In this document: piece after piece, positions 1 through 11,080 of the stretch
Numbering within the stretch: position 1 is the stretch's first letter
Layout: each line of letters begins with the position of its first letter
NCBI RefSeq assembly: GCF_001507665.1
Contig: NZ_CP013910.1
Coordinates: forward strand, 2,169,501 to 2,233,500
Direction: 5' to 3'
Origin: Deinococcus actinosclerus
GTDB taxonomy: Bacteria > Deinococcota > Deinococci > Deinococcales > Deinococcaceae
Length of the DNA stretch: 64,000 nucleotides
The notes under the pieces: generated by a model
Databases searched by the model: none
What the model saw: the letters and a program-made list of their open reading frames with translations, nothing else
Told to the model about the DNA's origin: nothing
Translations under genes and position numbers: made by a program

Positions 1-154
1 CCTTCAGCCCGGCGCGGGCGTACGAGTCGGCCGCCAGGGCGCGGAAGGCGGGGCCGCCCAGGTGCAGGTCGGCGGGCACTGTGGGGGGTGGGGCGGCGTG
101 GGCCGGGGCAGCCAGCAGGGCGAGCAGGGTCAGGGATGTCAGGAGTCGGTTCAT
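1..154 (-). CDS. secreted protein, N-terminal fragment (runs off the window)
   Basis: Only the first 51 codons are inside the window. They show a classical Sec signal peptide: a short Asn-Arg n-region, a Leu/Ala core and an AHA-AP type cleavage site near residue 20, followed by a mature N-terminus rich in Ala, Pro and Gly. The ATG at 154 is preceded by a GAGGT Shine-Dalgarno-like stretch, and the gene lies about 20 bases downstream of the DUF5009-type acyltransferase gene, so the two are probably co-transcribed. The family cannot be recognised from this fragment; an exported or periplasmic protein is all that is supported. Confidence 0.65.
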   Translation of the reverse strand, partial: MNRLLTSLTLLALLAAPAHAAPPPTVPADLHLGGPAFRALAADSYARAGLK

Positions 155-173
155 GGGGACCTCGTGCGGGGGG

Positions 174-1334
174 TCAGAGTTTCAGGATGAGGTCGCGGCG
201 GGCCATCCAGGCCAGGCCCAGCCAGACGGCGGCGACGTAGCCCAGGGTGTACGTCCAGCCGCCGCCGACCGCGCCGAGGTGCCGCTGCGCGAGGGTCAGC
301 AGGGCCGCGCCCATGGGCTGCGCGCTCCCCGCCCAGGTCACGCGCCAGTCCTGCAGGATCCAGACCTTGATCAGGATGGGCAGCACGTACCCGGCCAGGG
401 CGTTGCGGCCCGGGATGGTCAGCGGGGCCAGCAGCGCCGCGCCGCGCGGCACGCGGCCCGAGTCGGCGATCAGCCAGGTCAGCAGCAGGGCCAGGGTGCC
501 CAGGCCCGCCGCGTACAGGATGTACGGGGGTGTCCAGAGGGTCTTGCTCAGCGGCAGGTGCCCGCTGGCCGCCCAGCCGAAGCCCGCGGCGCTCAGGATC
601 AGGCCCAGGCCCAGCAGTTTGGCGGGCGCGCGCGGGTCGCGCACGGACAGGACGCGCGCGGCGACACTGCCCAGCAGCACGAGCGCGGTGGTGGGAATCA
701 CGGAGAGCAGGCCGCGCAGGCCCAGCGGGTTCAGGACGGCGTCGTTCAGGGCCTGCACGGGGTTGCTGGTCTCACTGACCACCCCCACCCCGCCGGGGTG
801 CGCGCCGAGTGTCAGGAACGCGGCGTACCCGGCGAGCAGCAGCGCCGCGATCAGCAGGCGGGTGCGGCTACGCAGGTCGCCGGGCAGCGCGGCGAACAGG
901 GTGGCCAGCGCGATGAGTTGCAGCACCCCCAGCCCCAGCGTGAGGTGGTGGGTGGTGACGCTCGTCTCGAAGGCGCCCAGCAGGTACAGCAGCGCGGCGC
1001 GTTCCAGCAGGCGGCGGGTGCGGGCCGCGCCGGTCAGGCCCGCGCGGGTCATAGCGGCCTGCGAGAACGGCAGGGCCGCCCCGGCGCAGTAGAGAAACCA
1101 CGGGAAGACGAGGTCCGTGAGGGTCAGCCCGCCGAACGGCGCGTGCATGAGCTGCTCCGGCGTGGCGCTGCCCAGCGCGACGTTGTTCACGAGCAGCATG
1201 AGCAGCACGGTCGCGCCGCGGAAGGCGTCCAGTGCGGTCAGGCGGGGCCGCGCGGCGCGGGGTGGGGCGCCGCCCTGGAGGTCGGGGGTGGGATCGCTGT
1301 GGCCGGTGGTGGGGGGCGGGGCCGGGAGCGTCAT
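174..1334 (-). CDS. DUF5009 / heparan-alpha-glucosaminide N-acetyltransferase-like membrane protein
   Basis: A 386-residue polytopic membrane protein. After a Pro-rich cytosolic N-terminus comes the LDAFRG signature (about residues 35-40) at the start of the first helix, then a [10 protein letters not shown] segment in the second helix. Both are typical of the DUF5009/COG4299 family, which includes the HGSNAT and NagX type transmembrane acetyltransferases. About ten hydrophobic segments follow. Family members are thought to move acetyl groups across a membrane onto amino sugars; the substrate here is unknown. The ATG sits six bases after a TAGCGT -10 element, so the transcript is probably leaderless. 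It lies upstream of the secreted protein at the left edge and diverges from the SARP-type regulator. Confidence 0.8.
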   Translation of the reverse strand: MTLPAPPPTTGHSDPTPDLQGGAPPRAARPRLTALDAFRGATVLLMLLVNNVALGSATPEQLMHAPFGGLTLTDLVFPWFLYCAGAALPFSQAAMTRAGLTGAARTRRLLERAALLYLLGAFETSVTTHHLTLGLGVLQLIALATLFAALPGDLRSRTRLLIAALLLAGYAAFLTLGAHPGGVGVVSETSNPVQALNDAVLNPLGLRGLLSVIPTTALVLLGSVAARVLSVRDPRAPAKLLGLGLILSAAGFGWAASGHLPLSKTLWTPPYILYAAGLGTLALLLTWLIADSGRVPRGAALLAPLTIPGRNALAGYVLPILIKVWILQDWRVTWAGSAQPMGAALLTLAQRHLGAVGGGWTYTLGYVAAVWLGLAWMARRDLILKL

Positions 1335-1465
1335 GCGCGCACGCTAGTCCTCTCATGAGCCGCGCAGGTGACTGAAATTTCCGGGTTGGGTGAGTCGTGT
1401 GAGCCACCCCCACAGGGCGCGCTGAACAGGCGTTCAGCACGGCGAAATACGCTAGATTTCCTCGC

Positions 1466-4400
1466 GTGACCCTTCACTGGCGGGACCTGACGTCCGCGCG
1501 GCGCACGCGGCTGCCGGCGGTGCGCGGCGCGGTGGCGCGCGAGCGGCTGCTGGCGGCGCTGGACGCCCGCGTGCTTCTCGTGACCGCACCGGCCGGGTAC
1601 GGCAAGACGACGGCGCTGGCAGGCGCGGCGACGGGTCGGCCCGGTCCAGTCGCGTGGCTGACGCTGGACGGCGACGACGCCGATCCGCTGGTGCTGGCGG
1701 CCAGCCTGTCACTGGCGGTGCAGGCGCTGCCCGGGGGCGCGCGGCCCGGGGACGCGCTGGGCGCCGGGGCGTCGCCGCGCCGGGTGGCGGGACTGGTGGC
1801 GGACGTGCTCGACGACTGCGGGGCGCTGCTCGTGCTGGACGAGGCGCAGGTGCTGTCGGGCTCGGCGGGGACGGAGGTGCTGGGCGGGCTGCTCGCGCCG
1901 GGCGAGGGGCGGCTGGCGCTGCTGTCACGCACCGCGCTGGACCTGCCGGAACTGGCGCGGCTGGAGGTCTCGGGGGACGCGGCGCGGCTCTCGGCGGCGG
2001 AACTGGCGTTCACCCCGGCCGAGATCGCGGCGCTGTTCGCGGCGCAGGGCCTGACCCTGACGGGCGCGGAGGTCCGCACGGCACACGCGGTGACCGAGGG
2101 CTGGCCGATCGCGGCGCGCTTCCTGGCGCAGGCGGCGGCGCAGGGCCGCGTGACGCTGGCGGACCTGGCGGACTTGGAGGGCGGGGACGCGCCGCTGGGG
2201 ACGCTGTTCACGTACCTCGCGCAGGAGGTGCTGGGTCCGCTCGACCCGGCGCTGCGGGGGCTGCTGACGCGCAGCAGCGTGTTCGAGGAACTCATTCCGG
2301 CGCTGCTGGAGGACGCGCTGGACGAGCCGCGCGCGCGGACACTGCTGGAGACGCTGGCGGGCAGCGGGACGTTCCTGACCCGGGCGGGCGAGGACACGTA
2401 TCGGGCGCATCCGCTGCTGCGCGCGCACCTGCGCGGCCTGCTGCCCCCGGCGGAGGCGCGGGAGATCGCGGCGCGCGGCGCGGCGTTCTTCGAGCGGACC
2501 GGGCGGCTGCGCCGGGCGCTGGCGGCGCACCTGCTGGCGGGGAACACGGCGCGGGCGGCCGCACTCCTGGCGGGCCGGGGCGGCGCGTGGCTGGCGCAGG
2601 GGCGCGTGACGCTGGTGGACCGCAGCCTCGCCCGGCTGCCGCGCGCGGACTGGACGCCCGCCCTGCACGCCCTGGCCGGGGACGCGCTGCGGCTGGCGAG
2701 CCGCTACGACGAGGCCCGCGCCGAGTACGCCCTGGCGGACCCGCTGGAGCGGGCACTGGGCGAGGTCCGGCTGGCGCTGGATACCGTGCAGCCCGAGCAG
2801 GCCTGGGGTCCGCTGGACATGGCGGCCGCCCTGATCGGCGGGGAGCGGCAGGCTGAACTGCGCCGCCTGCGGGCGGAGAACCTGCTGAACGCCGGGCAGC
2901 TGGCCGGGGCGGTGGCGCTGGAACCCGAATTGCGCGGCGGGGCGCGCTACGCGCTGCGCTCCGGGGATCTGGACGCGGCCCTGGCGCGCGCGCACTCACT
3001 TGCGGACGGCGAGACGGGCGGCGCGCGGGCCGCGCAGAACCACCGCGAGGGCCTGCTGCTGGCGAGTTTCCTGCACGCGGCGCGCGGCGAGGTGCACGAG
3101 GCCGGGGCGTGCGCCCGCCGGGGCCTGAGCGAGGGCGAGCGGCTGGAGAGCCCCTTCGTGCAGTCGCTGGCGCTGGCGCGGCTGGGGCACGCGCAGCAGG
3201 CGGCGGGGGACTTCGCGGCGGCCCGCGAGAGTTACGACGCGGCGCTGCGGCAGGCGCAGCCGGTCACGGGGCGCCTGCGGGTCGAGCCGCTGATGGGTCT
3301 CGCGGCGCTGGCAGGCCGGGCGGGAGACGGGGCGCGCGCGCAGGCCCTGACCGCCGAGGCGCGCGGACAGACCGGCGGGGACAGCTATATGGCGGGGCTG
3401 CTGATCCTGACGTCCGCGCTGGGACTGGCGCAGGGCCCGCAGGCGGCGCAGGCCGTCCCGGGATTGCAGGAGGCCGCCGCGCTGTTCGGCGCGTGTGGGG
3501 ACGCCTTCGGGCAGGCGGCGGCGGCGCTGGCCCTGTTCGCACTGGACGCCGGGCCAGCCGAGGCCGCCGCGCAGGCCGCCACGGCGTACCCGTTCCTGCT
3601 GGGCCGCCCGTCCCTGTTCGCCCCGGCCGCGACCCGCGCGGGCCGCGCGGCGCTGCTGGCCCGCCTGGGCGAGGCGCAGCCCGGTGCGCGCGGCCCGCTG
3701 ACCGGCGCGGCCCGCCTGCTGGGGTACCCGGCGGTGCCGGACCCGGCCGACACGCCGGGGTTCGAGGTTCACGTGCAGGTGCTGGGCCGCGTGGCGGTCA
3801 CCCGCGAGGACGGCCGGATCCGCGAGTGGGGCCGCGCGAAGGCCCGGGACCTGCTGGCGCTGCTCGCCGTCCACCCGGCGGGCCTGCCGCGCGAGGCCGC
3901 GCAGGAGGCGCTGTTCCCCGACGCCGACCCGGGCGTGGGCGAACGGAATTTCCGCGTGACCCTGCACGCCCTGGGGCAGGTGCTGGAAGAGGGCGCGCGC
4001 AGCGGCGTGTTCGTGGAACGCGGCGACTGGCTGCGCCTGCGCCCCGGTCCAGAGTTGCACGTGGACCTGGCGGCCGCCTGGGCGCAGCTGGGGCAGGCGG
4101 CAGGCACCCCGGGCCGCCTGGACGCCCTGCTGGCGTTGCCCCCCGCGCTGGCGGACGTGGATCTGGAAGACGTGGCCCGTGAGGCCGAACGGTACGCGGC
4201 GGCGCTCCCCGAGGCGCTGGCCGCCGAGGCCGACGTGGCGCTGGCCCTGGCCCGCCCGGACCGGGCCGCGCTGGCCGCCGGGCGCGCCCTGAGCCTCGAC
4301 CCGGCGCACGAACCGGCCGCGCGGGCTCTGATGCGCGCCCAGCACGCGCTGGGGCGCGGCGCGGCGGCCGGGCGGGTGTACGCGGCCCTCACGGCGGCGC

Positions 4401-4474
4401 TGGCCGACCTGGGCCTGAAGCCCCTGCCGGACACGCAGGCGCTGTGGCAGGCGCTGTCCGGCGCGCGGGCCTGA
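1466..4474 (+). CDS. large transcriptional regulator: MalT-like ATPase with C-terminal SARP/BTAD module
   Basis: A 1002-residue protein. The N-terminus carries a Walker A motif (APAGYGKTT, residues 41-49) and a VLDEAQ-type Walker B, as in the MalT/STAND NTPases. The middle (about 330-750) is Ala/Leu-rich helical repeat resembling TPRs. From about residue 766 the pattern changes to a winged-helix segment with a [12 protein letters not shown] core, followed by a BTAD-like region (about 870-1000). Classical SARPs place the DNA-binding module first; here it is last, where MalT carries its LuxR domain. The GTG start lies seven bases after TAGATT, so translation is probably leaderless. Likely an ATP-dependent, signal-sensing activator; the inducer and target genes are unknown. 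Confidence 0.8.
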   Translation: MTLHWRDLTSARRTRLPAVRGAVARERLLAALDARVLLVTAPAGYGKTTALAGAATGRPGPVAWLTLDGDDADPLVLAASLSLAVQALPGGARPGDALGAGASPRRVAGLVADVLDDCGALLVLDEAQVLSGSAGTEVLGGLLAPGEGRLALLSRTALDLPELARLEVSGDAARLSAAELAFTPAEIAALFAAQGLTLTGAEVRTAHAVTEGWPIAARFLAQAAAQGRVTLADLADLEGGDAPLGTLFTYLAQEVLGPLDPALRGLLTRSSVFEELIPALLEDALDEPRARTLLETLAGSGTFLTRAGEDTYRAHPLLRAHLRGLLPPAEAREIAARGAAFFERTGRLRRALAAHLLAGNTARAAALLAGRGGAWLAQGRVTLVDRSLARLPRADWTPALHALAGDALRLASRYDEARAEYALADPLERALGEVRLALDTVQPEQAWGPLDMAAALIGGERQAELRRLRAENLLNAGQLAGAVALEPELRGGARYALRSGDLDAALARAHSLADGETGGARAAQNHREGLLLASFLHAARGEVHEAGACARRGLSEGERLESPFVQSLALARLGHAQQAAGDFAAARESYDAALRQAQPVTGRLRVEPLMGLAALAGRAGDGARAQALTAEARGQTGGDSYMAGLLILTSALGLAQGPQAAQAVPGLQEAAALFGACGDAFGQAAAALALFALDAGPAEAAAQAATAYPFLLGRPSLFAPAATRAGRAALLARLGEAQPGARGPLTGAARLLGYPAVPDPADTPGFEVHVQVLGRVAVTREDGRIREWGRAKARDLLALLAVHPAGLPREAAQEALFPDADPGVGERNFRVTLHALGQVLEEGARSGVFVERGDWLRLRPGPELHVDLAAAWAQLGQAAGTPGRLDALLALPPALADVDLEDVAREAERYAAALPEALAAEADVALALARPDRAALAAGRALSLDPAHEPAARALMRAQHALGRGAAAGRVYAALTAALADLGLKPLPDTQALWQALSGARA

Positions 4475-4517
4475 TCGGTCTTCCTGTGGCCGTAACCGCC
4501 GAGTGACGCCTGCGGCC

Positions 4518-4523
4518 TACACT
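4518..4523 (+). promoter_or_regulatory. -10 element (TACACT) fixing the start of the hydroxybutyrate dehydrogenase gene
   Basis: TACACT ends six bases before the ATG at 4530, with no Shine-Dalgarno sequence between. This is the leaderless arrangement seen throughout the window and argues for the ATG at 4530 over the in-frame GTG at 4503, which lies upstream of the promoter element. Confidence 0.65.
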
Positions 4524-4529
4524 CCGCGC

Positions 4530-5315
<786 letters not shown>

Positions 5316-5346
5316 CAGTCGAACGGCGACATCTCAGAGCAAGAAA

Positions 5347-5377
5347 ATGGAGGACGGTTCCATCAACCATCCTCCAT
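5347..5377. terminator. bidirectional hairpin between convergent genes
   Basis: An 8-bp perfect stem (ATGGAGGA with TCCTCCAT) encloses a second 4-bp stem (GGTT with AACC), so the whole hairpin has twelve pairs interrupted by one mismatch. It lies between the dehydrogenase stop and the CAP gene stop. There is no clear T-run. Confidence 0.6.
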
Positions 5378-5390
5378 CGCCTATCAACCC

Positions 5391-5888
5391 TTAGCGGGGC
5401 TGGCTGCTGAGGACCATCACGTACGCGGTGCCGCGGGAGCCCTGCACGACGGCGGCGCCGACGTGGGTGTAGCGGCCCTCGTTCATCCAGAAGCAGTGCA
5501 CGGGGGACTGCAGCCACCAGCGGATCGCGCTTTCCGGGTTCTGGCTGCCGCCCATGAAGACGATCTCGGTGACGCTGACGGCGTTCACGCCGGTGCTGGC
5601 GGCGCGCACGCGGGGGGTGCTGCCGTTGGCGCCGGTGTGGGTGATGCGCCCGGTGGCGCTCATGTACCCGGCCTGCTGGCGGGCGGCGGCGGCCAGGGCG
5701 GGCGTGAAGGTCAGGCTCCCCGCGACGGGCCGCTGGCCGCTGCCGGGGCAGGTGACGCCCTGGGCACGCACCTGGTTCAGGCGCGCGACGAGTTGCCCCT
5801 CTGCGGAGGACTGGGCCGTGGCGGGAAGTCCCAGGGCCACCAGGGCCGCCAGGGCTCCCAGCGTACGCTGGGCGGTCTGCATGAGCAT
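5391..5888 (-). CDS. secreted CAP (SCP/PR-1) domain protein
   Basis: A 165-residue protein with a signal peptide (residues 1-25, ending at ATAQS) and one CAP domain. The recognisable pieces are LNQVRAQG at the start, an ITHTGANG loop, a VTEIVFMG segment and a [12 protein letters not shown] stretch, the usual C-terminal CAP signature with the conserved His. Bacterial CAP proteins are extracytoplasmic and mostly of unknown function. The ATG at 5888 follows TAAGAT by nine bases; a second in-frame ATG lies two codons later. A Cys pair (GVTCPG and VHCF) could form a disulfide. Confidence 0.85.
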   Translation of the reverse strand: MLMQTAQRTLGALAALVALGLPATAQSSAEGQLVARLNQVRAQGVTCPGSGQRPVAGSLTFTPALAAAARQQAGYMSATGRITHTGANGSTPRVRAASTGVNAVSVTEIVFMGGSQNPESAIRWWLQSPVHCFWMNEGRYTHVGAAVVQGSRGTAYVMVLSSQPR

Positions 5889-6038
5889 CGTGAACCGATC
5901 TTAACCTGAATGGCAGATGAAGGAGATGGGAAAATCGACGTCGGCTCTCATGCAGGGCCCGGACGGTCGTCCGTCGAAAGGGTGAAGGGGCCACGAGCTG
6001 CCGCCCTGGCCCCCTCCCCCTCCGGTTTCCTGTGTGCT

Positions 6039-8089
6039 TTACAGCAGGCCGCTGCGGCGCAGCAGGGCGTCCGCGTCGGGGTCACGGCCCATGAACTCGC
6101 GGTACAGCTCGGCCGGGTCGGCGCTGTTGCCGCGGCTGAGGATCGTGTCCACGTAGGCGCGGCCGGTGTCGCGGTTGAAGATGCCTTCCTGCGCGAAGCG
6201 GCTGAACGCGTCGGCGTCGAGCACCTCGGCCCACTTGTAGCTGTAGTACCCGGCGCCGTAGCCGACGGGGCTGCTGAACAGGTGGTTGAACGCGGCGATC
6301 ATCGCGTAGTGCTCGGGCAGCGCGGTGGGGTTGAAGGTCGCCATCAGGTCGCGGGCGTACGTGACGTGGTCGGCGTCGCCTTCGGGGTCGAACTCGACGT
6401 GCAGGCTCAGGTCGGTCAGGCCGAAGGAGTACTGGCGCATGGCGGCGTTCGCGGCGCGGTAGTTGCGCGCGGCGATCATGCGGTCGAACAGCACCTGCGG
6501 GATGGCCTCGCCGGTCTGGTAGTGGCGGGCGAACAGGTCGAGCGCCTCGCGTTCCATGACCCAGTTCTCCATGATCTGGCTGGGCAGTTCCACGAAGTCC
6601 CACGGCACGTTGGTGCCGCTCAGGCTGCGTACCGGCACGCGGCTCATGGCGTGGTGCAGCAGGTGCCCGAACTCGTGGAAGACGGTCTCGACTTCACGGA
6701 TGGACAGCAGGGCGGGCGTGTCGCCGTCGGGGGGGTCATGTTGCCGCACATCAGGCCCAGGTGCGGGTCGACGCCCTGCTCCCTGGGGCCGCCGGTGATG
6801 AAGGCGTTCATCCAGGCGCCGGCGCGTTTGGTGTCGCGGGGGAACCAGTCGGTGTAGAAGCTCGCCACGTGCGTGCCGCTCTCGTCGTGGATGGTGTAGT
6901 AGCGCACCTCGGGGTGCCAGCCGGGGGCCTCGCTCTCGGCCACGGTGATGCCGAACACCCGCCGCGTGATCTCGAACAGGCCGCTCAGCACGCCGTCCAT
7001 CGGGAAGTAGGGCCGCAGGGCCTCCTCGTCGAAGTCGTATTTCGCCTGCCGCTGCTTCTCGGCCCAGTACGCGACGTCCCAGGCGTCCAGTTCGGGGGCG
7101 TCTGCGCCCAGCTGCTCGCGGTGGAAGGCGCGCAGCTCCTCGTTCTCGCGGTCGAAGGCGGGGCGGGTGCGGGCGTCCAGGTCGCGCTCGAAGGCCAGGG
7201 CGCGCGCGCCGCTGCCCGCCATGCGGTCCTGCAGCACGTAGTCCGCGAAGTTCGCGAAGCCCAGCAGCTGGGCCTTCTCGCGGCGCAGTTTCAGGATCTC
7301 GCGGATCAGGGGGCGGTTGTCGCGGCCCTCCTGCTGGCCCACGCGGCTGTTCGCCAGCCACAGGTCGCGGCGCAGCTCGCGGTCGTCCGCGTACGTCAGG
7401 ACGGGCACGAGGACCGGGGCGTGCAGGGTCAGGCGGTGCCCATCCTGGCCCTTGCTCTCCGCGTCGCGGCGGGTGGCGTCCTGCACGCGCTGCGGCACGC
7501 CCGCCAGCCGCTCGGTGGGCACGTACAGCTCGAAGGCGGCCGTCTCGTCAAGGACGTTCTTGCTGAACTCGCTGGTCACCTCGGCGAGGCGGGTGTTCAG
7601 GGCCAGCAGGCGCTCCTGCTCCTCACCCTGGAGGTCGGCGCCCTCGCGGCGGAACTCGTCGATGGTGAGTTTCAGGTGCCGGGCGCGCACCGGGTCGAGC
7701 GCGGTGGCCTCGGGCGTGGCGGCGAAGGCCTTCAGCGCCGCCCACAGGCCGGGGTGCAGGCTGAGTTTCGTGTAGAACTCGCTGGTCTTGGGCAGGATCG
7801 CCATCTTCGCGGCGTGCCACTCGGGACCGTTGAGCACGCTGTCGAGGTGGTGCACGATGGTGTTCACGGTGTCGAGCTGCTCGGTCAGGGTGTCCAGGTC
7901 GGCCATGAAGTTGGCAAAGCCGCGCTCGCCGCTGCGGGCGAGGTCCTCGAGTTTCGCCTGCGTCTGCGCCAGGAGGGTGTCCACGGCGCCCTCGGCGTGC
8001 TCGGGGCGGATCTGGTCGAAGGGGATGCGGAAGCCGACGTTCAGCAGCGGGTTGCTGGCGCCGGTCACCTCGGTCTGGGTTGCAGTCAT
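6039..8089 (-). pseudogene. M3 family oligopeptidase (oligopeptidase A-like), interrupted by a one-base frameshift
   Basis: Two overlapping frames together encode one M3 zinc metallopeptidase of about 683 residues, the usual length of oligopeptidase A. The N-terminal part starts at the ATG at 8089, eight bases after TATACT, and runs to a CGNMTPP motif. The zinc site HEFGH (about residue 472) and the C-terminal catalytic region are read in the next frame. The switch falls in a seven-C run (G at 6729-6735 on the plus strand); one extra C would restore a continuous CGNMTPPDGDTP sequence. Everything else looks intact. This is either a sequencing or assembly error or a recent loss. Intact enzymes degrade cytosolic peptides, including cleaved signal peptides. 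Confidence 0.85.
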
Positions 8090-8174
8090 CACCCCGGAGT
8101 ATAGAGAGGGGGGCTGAGGGCGCCGTAAGCCATTTGACGTGCCCGGCCGTCCGGGGCGCGTGCTGTAATCACGC

Positions 8175-9137
8175 ATGGACGCGACCCTCCCCCACCTGAC
8201 GCCCATCGCGGACGCCGATCTGGCCGCGCTGCGCACCCTGGCCCACCCGGACAGTCCGGTGAGCGTGGCCGACCTGACCCGCCTGAGCGCCACCCGCCTC
8301 CCGGGCGAACACCACACCCAGCAGGCCGCCTTCGAACGCGGCGAGGCGAGGGGGGCCCTCACGACGGGCGTGCCGCGCATGGACGCGCACGACGGCTGGC
8401 TGGACCTGACCCTCACCCTCCACCCGCAGGAGGCCGGGGGACCCCTGGCGGACGCGCTGCTGACGGCCGGGCTGAGTGTGCTAAGCGAGGCGGGCGCGAC
8501 GACGGCCGTGACCCGCGTGCGCGAGGACTGGTGGGAGCATGACTACCTGCGGGCGCGCGGCTGGCAGGAGGCCGACCGCATGTGGCTCAGCAGCCTCGAC
8601 CTGCGCACCCTGGATTTCACGGCCTTCGCCGCCGACGAGGCCCGCGCCCGCGCGAGCGGCGTGCGGATCGTCCCGCTGAGCGACCTGGGCGGCTGGGACG
8701 CGACGGCGCGCGAGCATTACGACCTGATCCACGCGCTGCTGACCGACGTGCCCAGCGCCCGCCCCGTGCAGGTCTGGCCGTTCGAGGTCTGGCTGGAGCG
8801 CATGCACACCCTGCTGCCCGACACGAGCGGCATCATGATCGCCGTGGCGCCGGACGGCACATGGGTGGGGACCAGTCAGCTGTCGCAGCCCATCGCTGGC
8901 CGCCCCGGCTTCGTCCACAACGGCCTGACCGGCGTGCGTGCCGGGTGGCGCGGGCACGGTCTGGGCCTCGCGCTGAAACTCGCTGCCGCGCGCGCCGCGC
9001 TGGGCCGGGGCTTCACGCACTCCCGCACCGGCAACCACGTCACCAACCGTCCCATGCTCGCCATCAACGAGCGGATGGGCTTCGAGCGCGAGGCGGCGAC
9101 GGTCACGCTCACGCGGGAAGTGGAAAGTCGGGAATAG
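8175..9137 (+). CDS. GNAT family N-acetyltransferase with two GNAT-like domains
   Basis: A 320-residue protein about twice the length of a single GNAT domain. The C-terminal half contains a convincing acetyl-CoA binding segment, [16 protein letters not shown] (about residues 255-270), and an [13 protein letters not shown] motif near 295-305. The N-terminal half has the fold-like pattern of a degenerate GNAT domain without a clear pyrophosphate loop. This double architecture is common in Actinobacteria and Deinococcus; the substrate is unknown. A TGTAAT element lies five bases before the ATG. The last seven codons run into a purine-rich repeat that continues into the intergenic hairpin. Confidence 0.8.
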   Translation: MDATLPHLTPIADADLAALRTLAHPDSPVSVADLTRLSATRLPGEHHTQQAAFERGEARGALTTGVPRMDAHDGWLDLTLTLHPQEAGGPLADALLTAGLSVLSEAGATTAVTRVREDWWEHDYLRARGWQEADRMWLSSLDLRTLDFTAFAADEARARASGVRIVPLSDLGGWDATAREHYDLIHALLTDVPSARPVQVWPFEVWLERMHTLLPDTSGIMIAVAPDGTWVGTSQLSQPIAGRPGFVHNGLTGVRAGWRGHGLGLALKLAAARAALGRGFTHSRTGNHVTNRPMLAINERMGFEREAATVTLTREVESRE

Positions 9138-9149
9138 GAAGTGGAGAGA

Positions 9150-9184
9150 GAAGGTGGGCGCGTCGCCGTGACGCGCCCACCTTC
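9150..9184. terminator. 15-bp perfect hairpin inside a repeated intergenic element
   Basis: GAAGGTGGGCGCGTC (9150-9164) pairs perfectly with 9170-9184 around a five-base loop. It separates the convergent GNAT and queA genes. The flanks (GGAAGTGGAAAGTCGGG from 9116 and a C-rich mirror to about 9217) resemble sequence after hisG. Confidence 0.7.
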
Positions 9185-9206
9185 CTGTGTCCCCACTCAC
9201 CACTCC

Positions 9207-10325
9207 CTACTCCCCACTGACCCCGGATCGTGCGCCGCGCACGTTCGTCAGGAGCATCGCGTCGCCCAGCGAGTAGAAGCGGTACTCGCCGTCCAGGGCG
9301 GCGTCGTACGCGGCGCGGATGCGGTCCTCCCCGGCGAACGCGGCGACGAGCAGCAGCAGGGTGCTGCCCGGCAGGTGCAGGTTCGTGATCAGCAGGTCCG
9401 GCACGTTGACGGGACGGCCGGGCGTGATGAAGATCTGCGTGTCGCCCTCGCCGGGCTGGACCTGCGTGCCGTCCCAGGCGCTTTCCAGCGTGCGGACGGT
9501 GGTGGTCCCGACGGCGATGACCCGGCGGCCCTCGGCGCGGGCGGCATTGATCGCCTGCGCGGTCTCGGGGGTGACGTGCCAGCGTTCGGCGTGCATGACG
9601 TGGTCGGCCACGCTGCCGCTGATGGGCCGGAAGGTGCCCGCGCCGACGTGCAGGGTGACGTGCGCGGTCTGCACGCCCATCGCGGCCAGCCGGGCCAGCA
9701 GGTCGGGCGTGAAGTGCAGGCCGGCGGTGGGCGCGGCGACGCTGCCGGGCTCGCGGGCGTACACGGTCTGGTAGCGGTCGCGCCACGTCTCGTCACTGTC
9801 CCCCGCGTCGATGTACGGCGGGAGGGGCAGGCGGCCGATGTCGTCCAGGTGCGGCAGGATGTCGTGGTCGAAGCGCAGCAGCCGCGCGCCGTCCTCCAGC
9901 TCCCCGACGACCTGGGCGCGGTGCCCGCCCTCGTGCTCCAGGCCGCCCAGCCACAGTTCAAACCCGGCGCGGCGGGCGGGTTTCAGGTACGCGCTCCAGA
10001 CGTGTCGGCCCAGTTCGGGGCGTTCCTCGGTGCGCAGCAGCATGACCTCCACGCTGCCGCCGCCGTGCCCGTGGGCGTCCACGGGTTTGCGGGCCATGAC
10101 GCGCGCGGGGATGACCTTGCTCTGGTTGAACACCAGCAGGTCACCCGCGCGCAGGAACTCCGGCAGGTCGCGGAACACGCGGTGCTCGAGTGCTTCGCCC
10201 ACGATCATCAGGCGCGAGGCGTCGCGGGGTTCCGCGCCGGTCTGCGCGACGCGGTCCTCGGGCAGGTGGAAGTTCAGGCGGTGCAGGACGGCGTCCGCCC
10301 CGGCGTGCGGCGTGGCGTCGGTCAT
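9207..10325 (-). CDS. queA: tRNA preQ1(34) S-adenosylmethionine ribosyltransferase-isomerase QueA
   Basis: A 372-residue enzyme of queuosine biosynthesis that transfers and isomerises the ribosyl group of SAM onto preQ1 at tRNA position 34, giving epoxyqueuosine. The family landmarks are present: FHLPEDRVAQ near the N-terminus, LLVFNQSKVIPAR, a PPYI segment, a TVYAREPGSVAAPTAGLHFT block and VGTTTVRTLES near the C-terminus. Length matches the family (about 340-370). It begins five bases after the stop of the NYN-domain gene, so the two form an operon and translation is probably coupled. Confidence 0.95.
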   Translation of the reverse strand: MTDATPHAGADAVLHRLNFHLPEDRVAQTGAEPRDASRLMIVGEALEHRVFRDLPEFLRAGDLLVFNQSKVIPARVMARKPVDAHGHGGGSVEVMLLRTEERPELGRHVWSAYLKPARRAGFELWLGGLEHEGGHRAQVVGELEDGARLLRFDHDILPHLDDIGRLPLPPYIDAGDSDETWRDRYQTVYAREPGSVAAPTAGLHFTPDLLARLAAMGVQTAHVTLHVGAGTFRPISGSVADHVMHAERWHVTPETAQAINAARAEGRRVIAVGTTTVRTLESAWDGTQVQPGEGDTQIFITPGRPVNVPDLLITNLHLPGSTLLLLVAAFAGEDRIRAAYDAALDGEYRFYSLGDAMLLTNVRGARSGVSGE

Positions 10326-10330
10326 CGGGG

Positions 10331-10885
10331 TTATTCCTCGGTCTTGGGCGTGGCGGCGCGGGTCTGGCGGGCGGGCATCAGGCCCCCGTCGATGTCGGGC
10401 AGGTGAGTGAAGCGGTCGGCGGCGTCCACGAGCTTCTGCGCGGTGTGCTCCCGGAACGCGATGACCTCCACGCGCTTGCCGCGCTCCTGCAGCACCTCGA
10501 CGATATCGGTGAAGTCCCCGTCGCCGCTGCCGAGCACAATGACGTCGAGGTGGTCCATCAGGCGCACCATGTCGGCCACGATGCCCATGTCCCAGTTGCC
10601 CTCGTAGATGGCCTTGCCGCCGTCGGTGACGTGGTGCAGCGTGAGGTTCATGCGGCGAACCTTGAAGCCCAGCGTGGACAGCTTGTAGATGAACGGGCGG
10701 GCGGTGGCCTCGTTCTCGCGTTCCACGGTGTAGCTGATGGCGTGCACGAGTTCGCGGCCCTCGGTGGCGCTCCTGAGGATCGTCTCGAAGTTCACGGTGC
10801 GTTCCATCAGGTCGCGGGCCGAGTGGTAGAGGTTCTGCGTGTCGATGAACACCCCGACGCGGGGGCGGTGCACTACGTATTGCAT
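10331..10885 (-). CDS. NYN/LabA-like domain protein (putative PIN-fold ribonuclease)
   Basis: A 184-residue LabA/DUF88-type protein. It opens with VGVFIDTQNLY (first conserved Asp of the NYN nuclease centre) and carries DMGIVADMVRLMD and VLGSGDGDFTDIV, which hold the remaining acidic residues expected for metal-dependent RNase activity. A C-terminal tail of about 20 residues is low complexity. The start at 10885 is chosen because AGGAGAA lies nine bases upstream; longer in-frame extensions cross a purine-rich intergenic segment. It is followed five bases later by queA, a tRNA modification gene, which fits an RNA-related role. Confidence 0.85.
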   Translation of the reverse strand: MQYVVHRPRVGVFIDTQNLYHSARDLMERTVNFETILRSATEGRELVHAISYTVERENEATARPFIYKLSTLGFKVRRMNLTLHHVTDGGKAIYEGNWDMGIVADMVRLMDHLDVIVLGSGDGDFTDIVEVLQERGKRVEVIAFREHTAQKLVDAADRFTHLPDIDGGLMPARQTRAATPKTEE

Positions 10886-11080
10886 GTGGATTCTCCTGTT
10901 GTGGTCGAAGCTAGGTGGGAAAAGGCGGAAGGGGAAAGGAACGAAAGGGAGGCAAAAGCTGGCCCGGCGGGCGCAGCGCTGGCAGTGTAACACCCCCCGC
11001 CCCGTCCTCCGCTTCCCGGTGTCCCGTCAGGGGTAGACACGTCCCTGCCCTGCCCGGCTGGGGGCGGGTACGCTGGGCGC

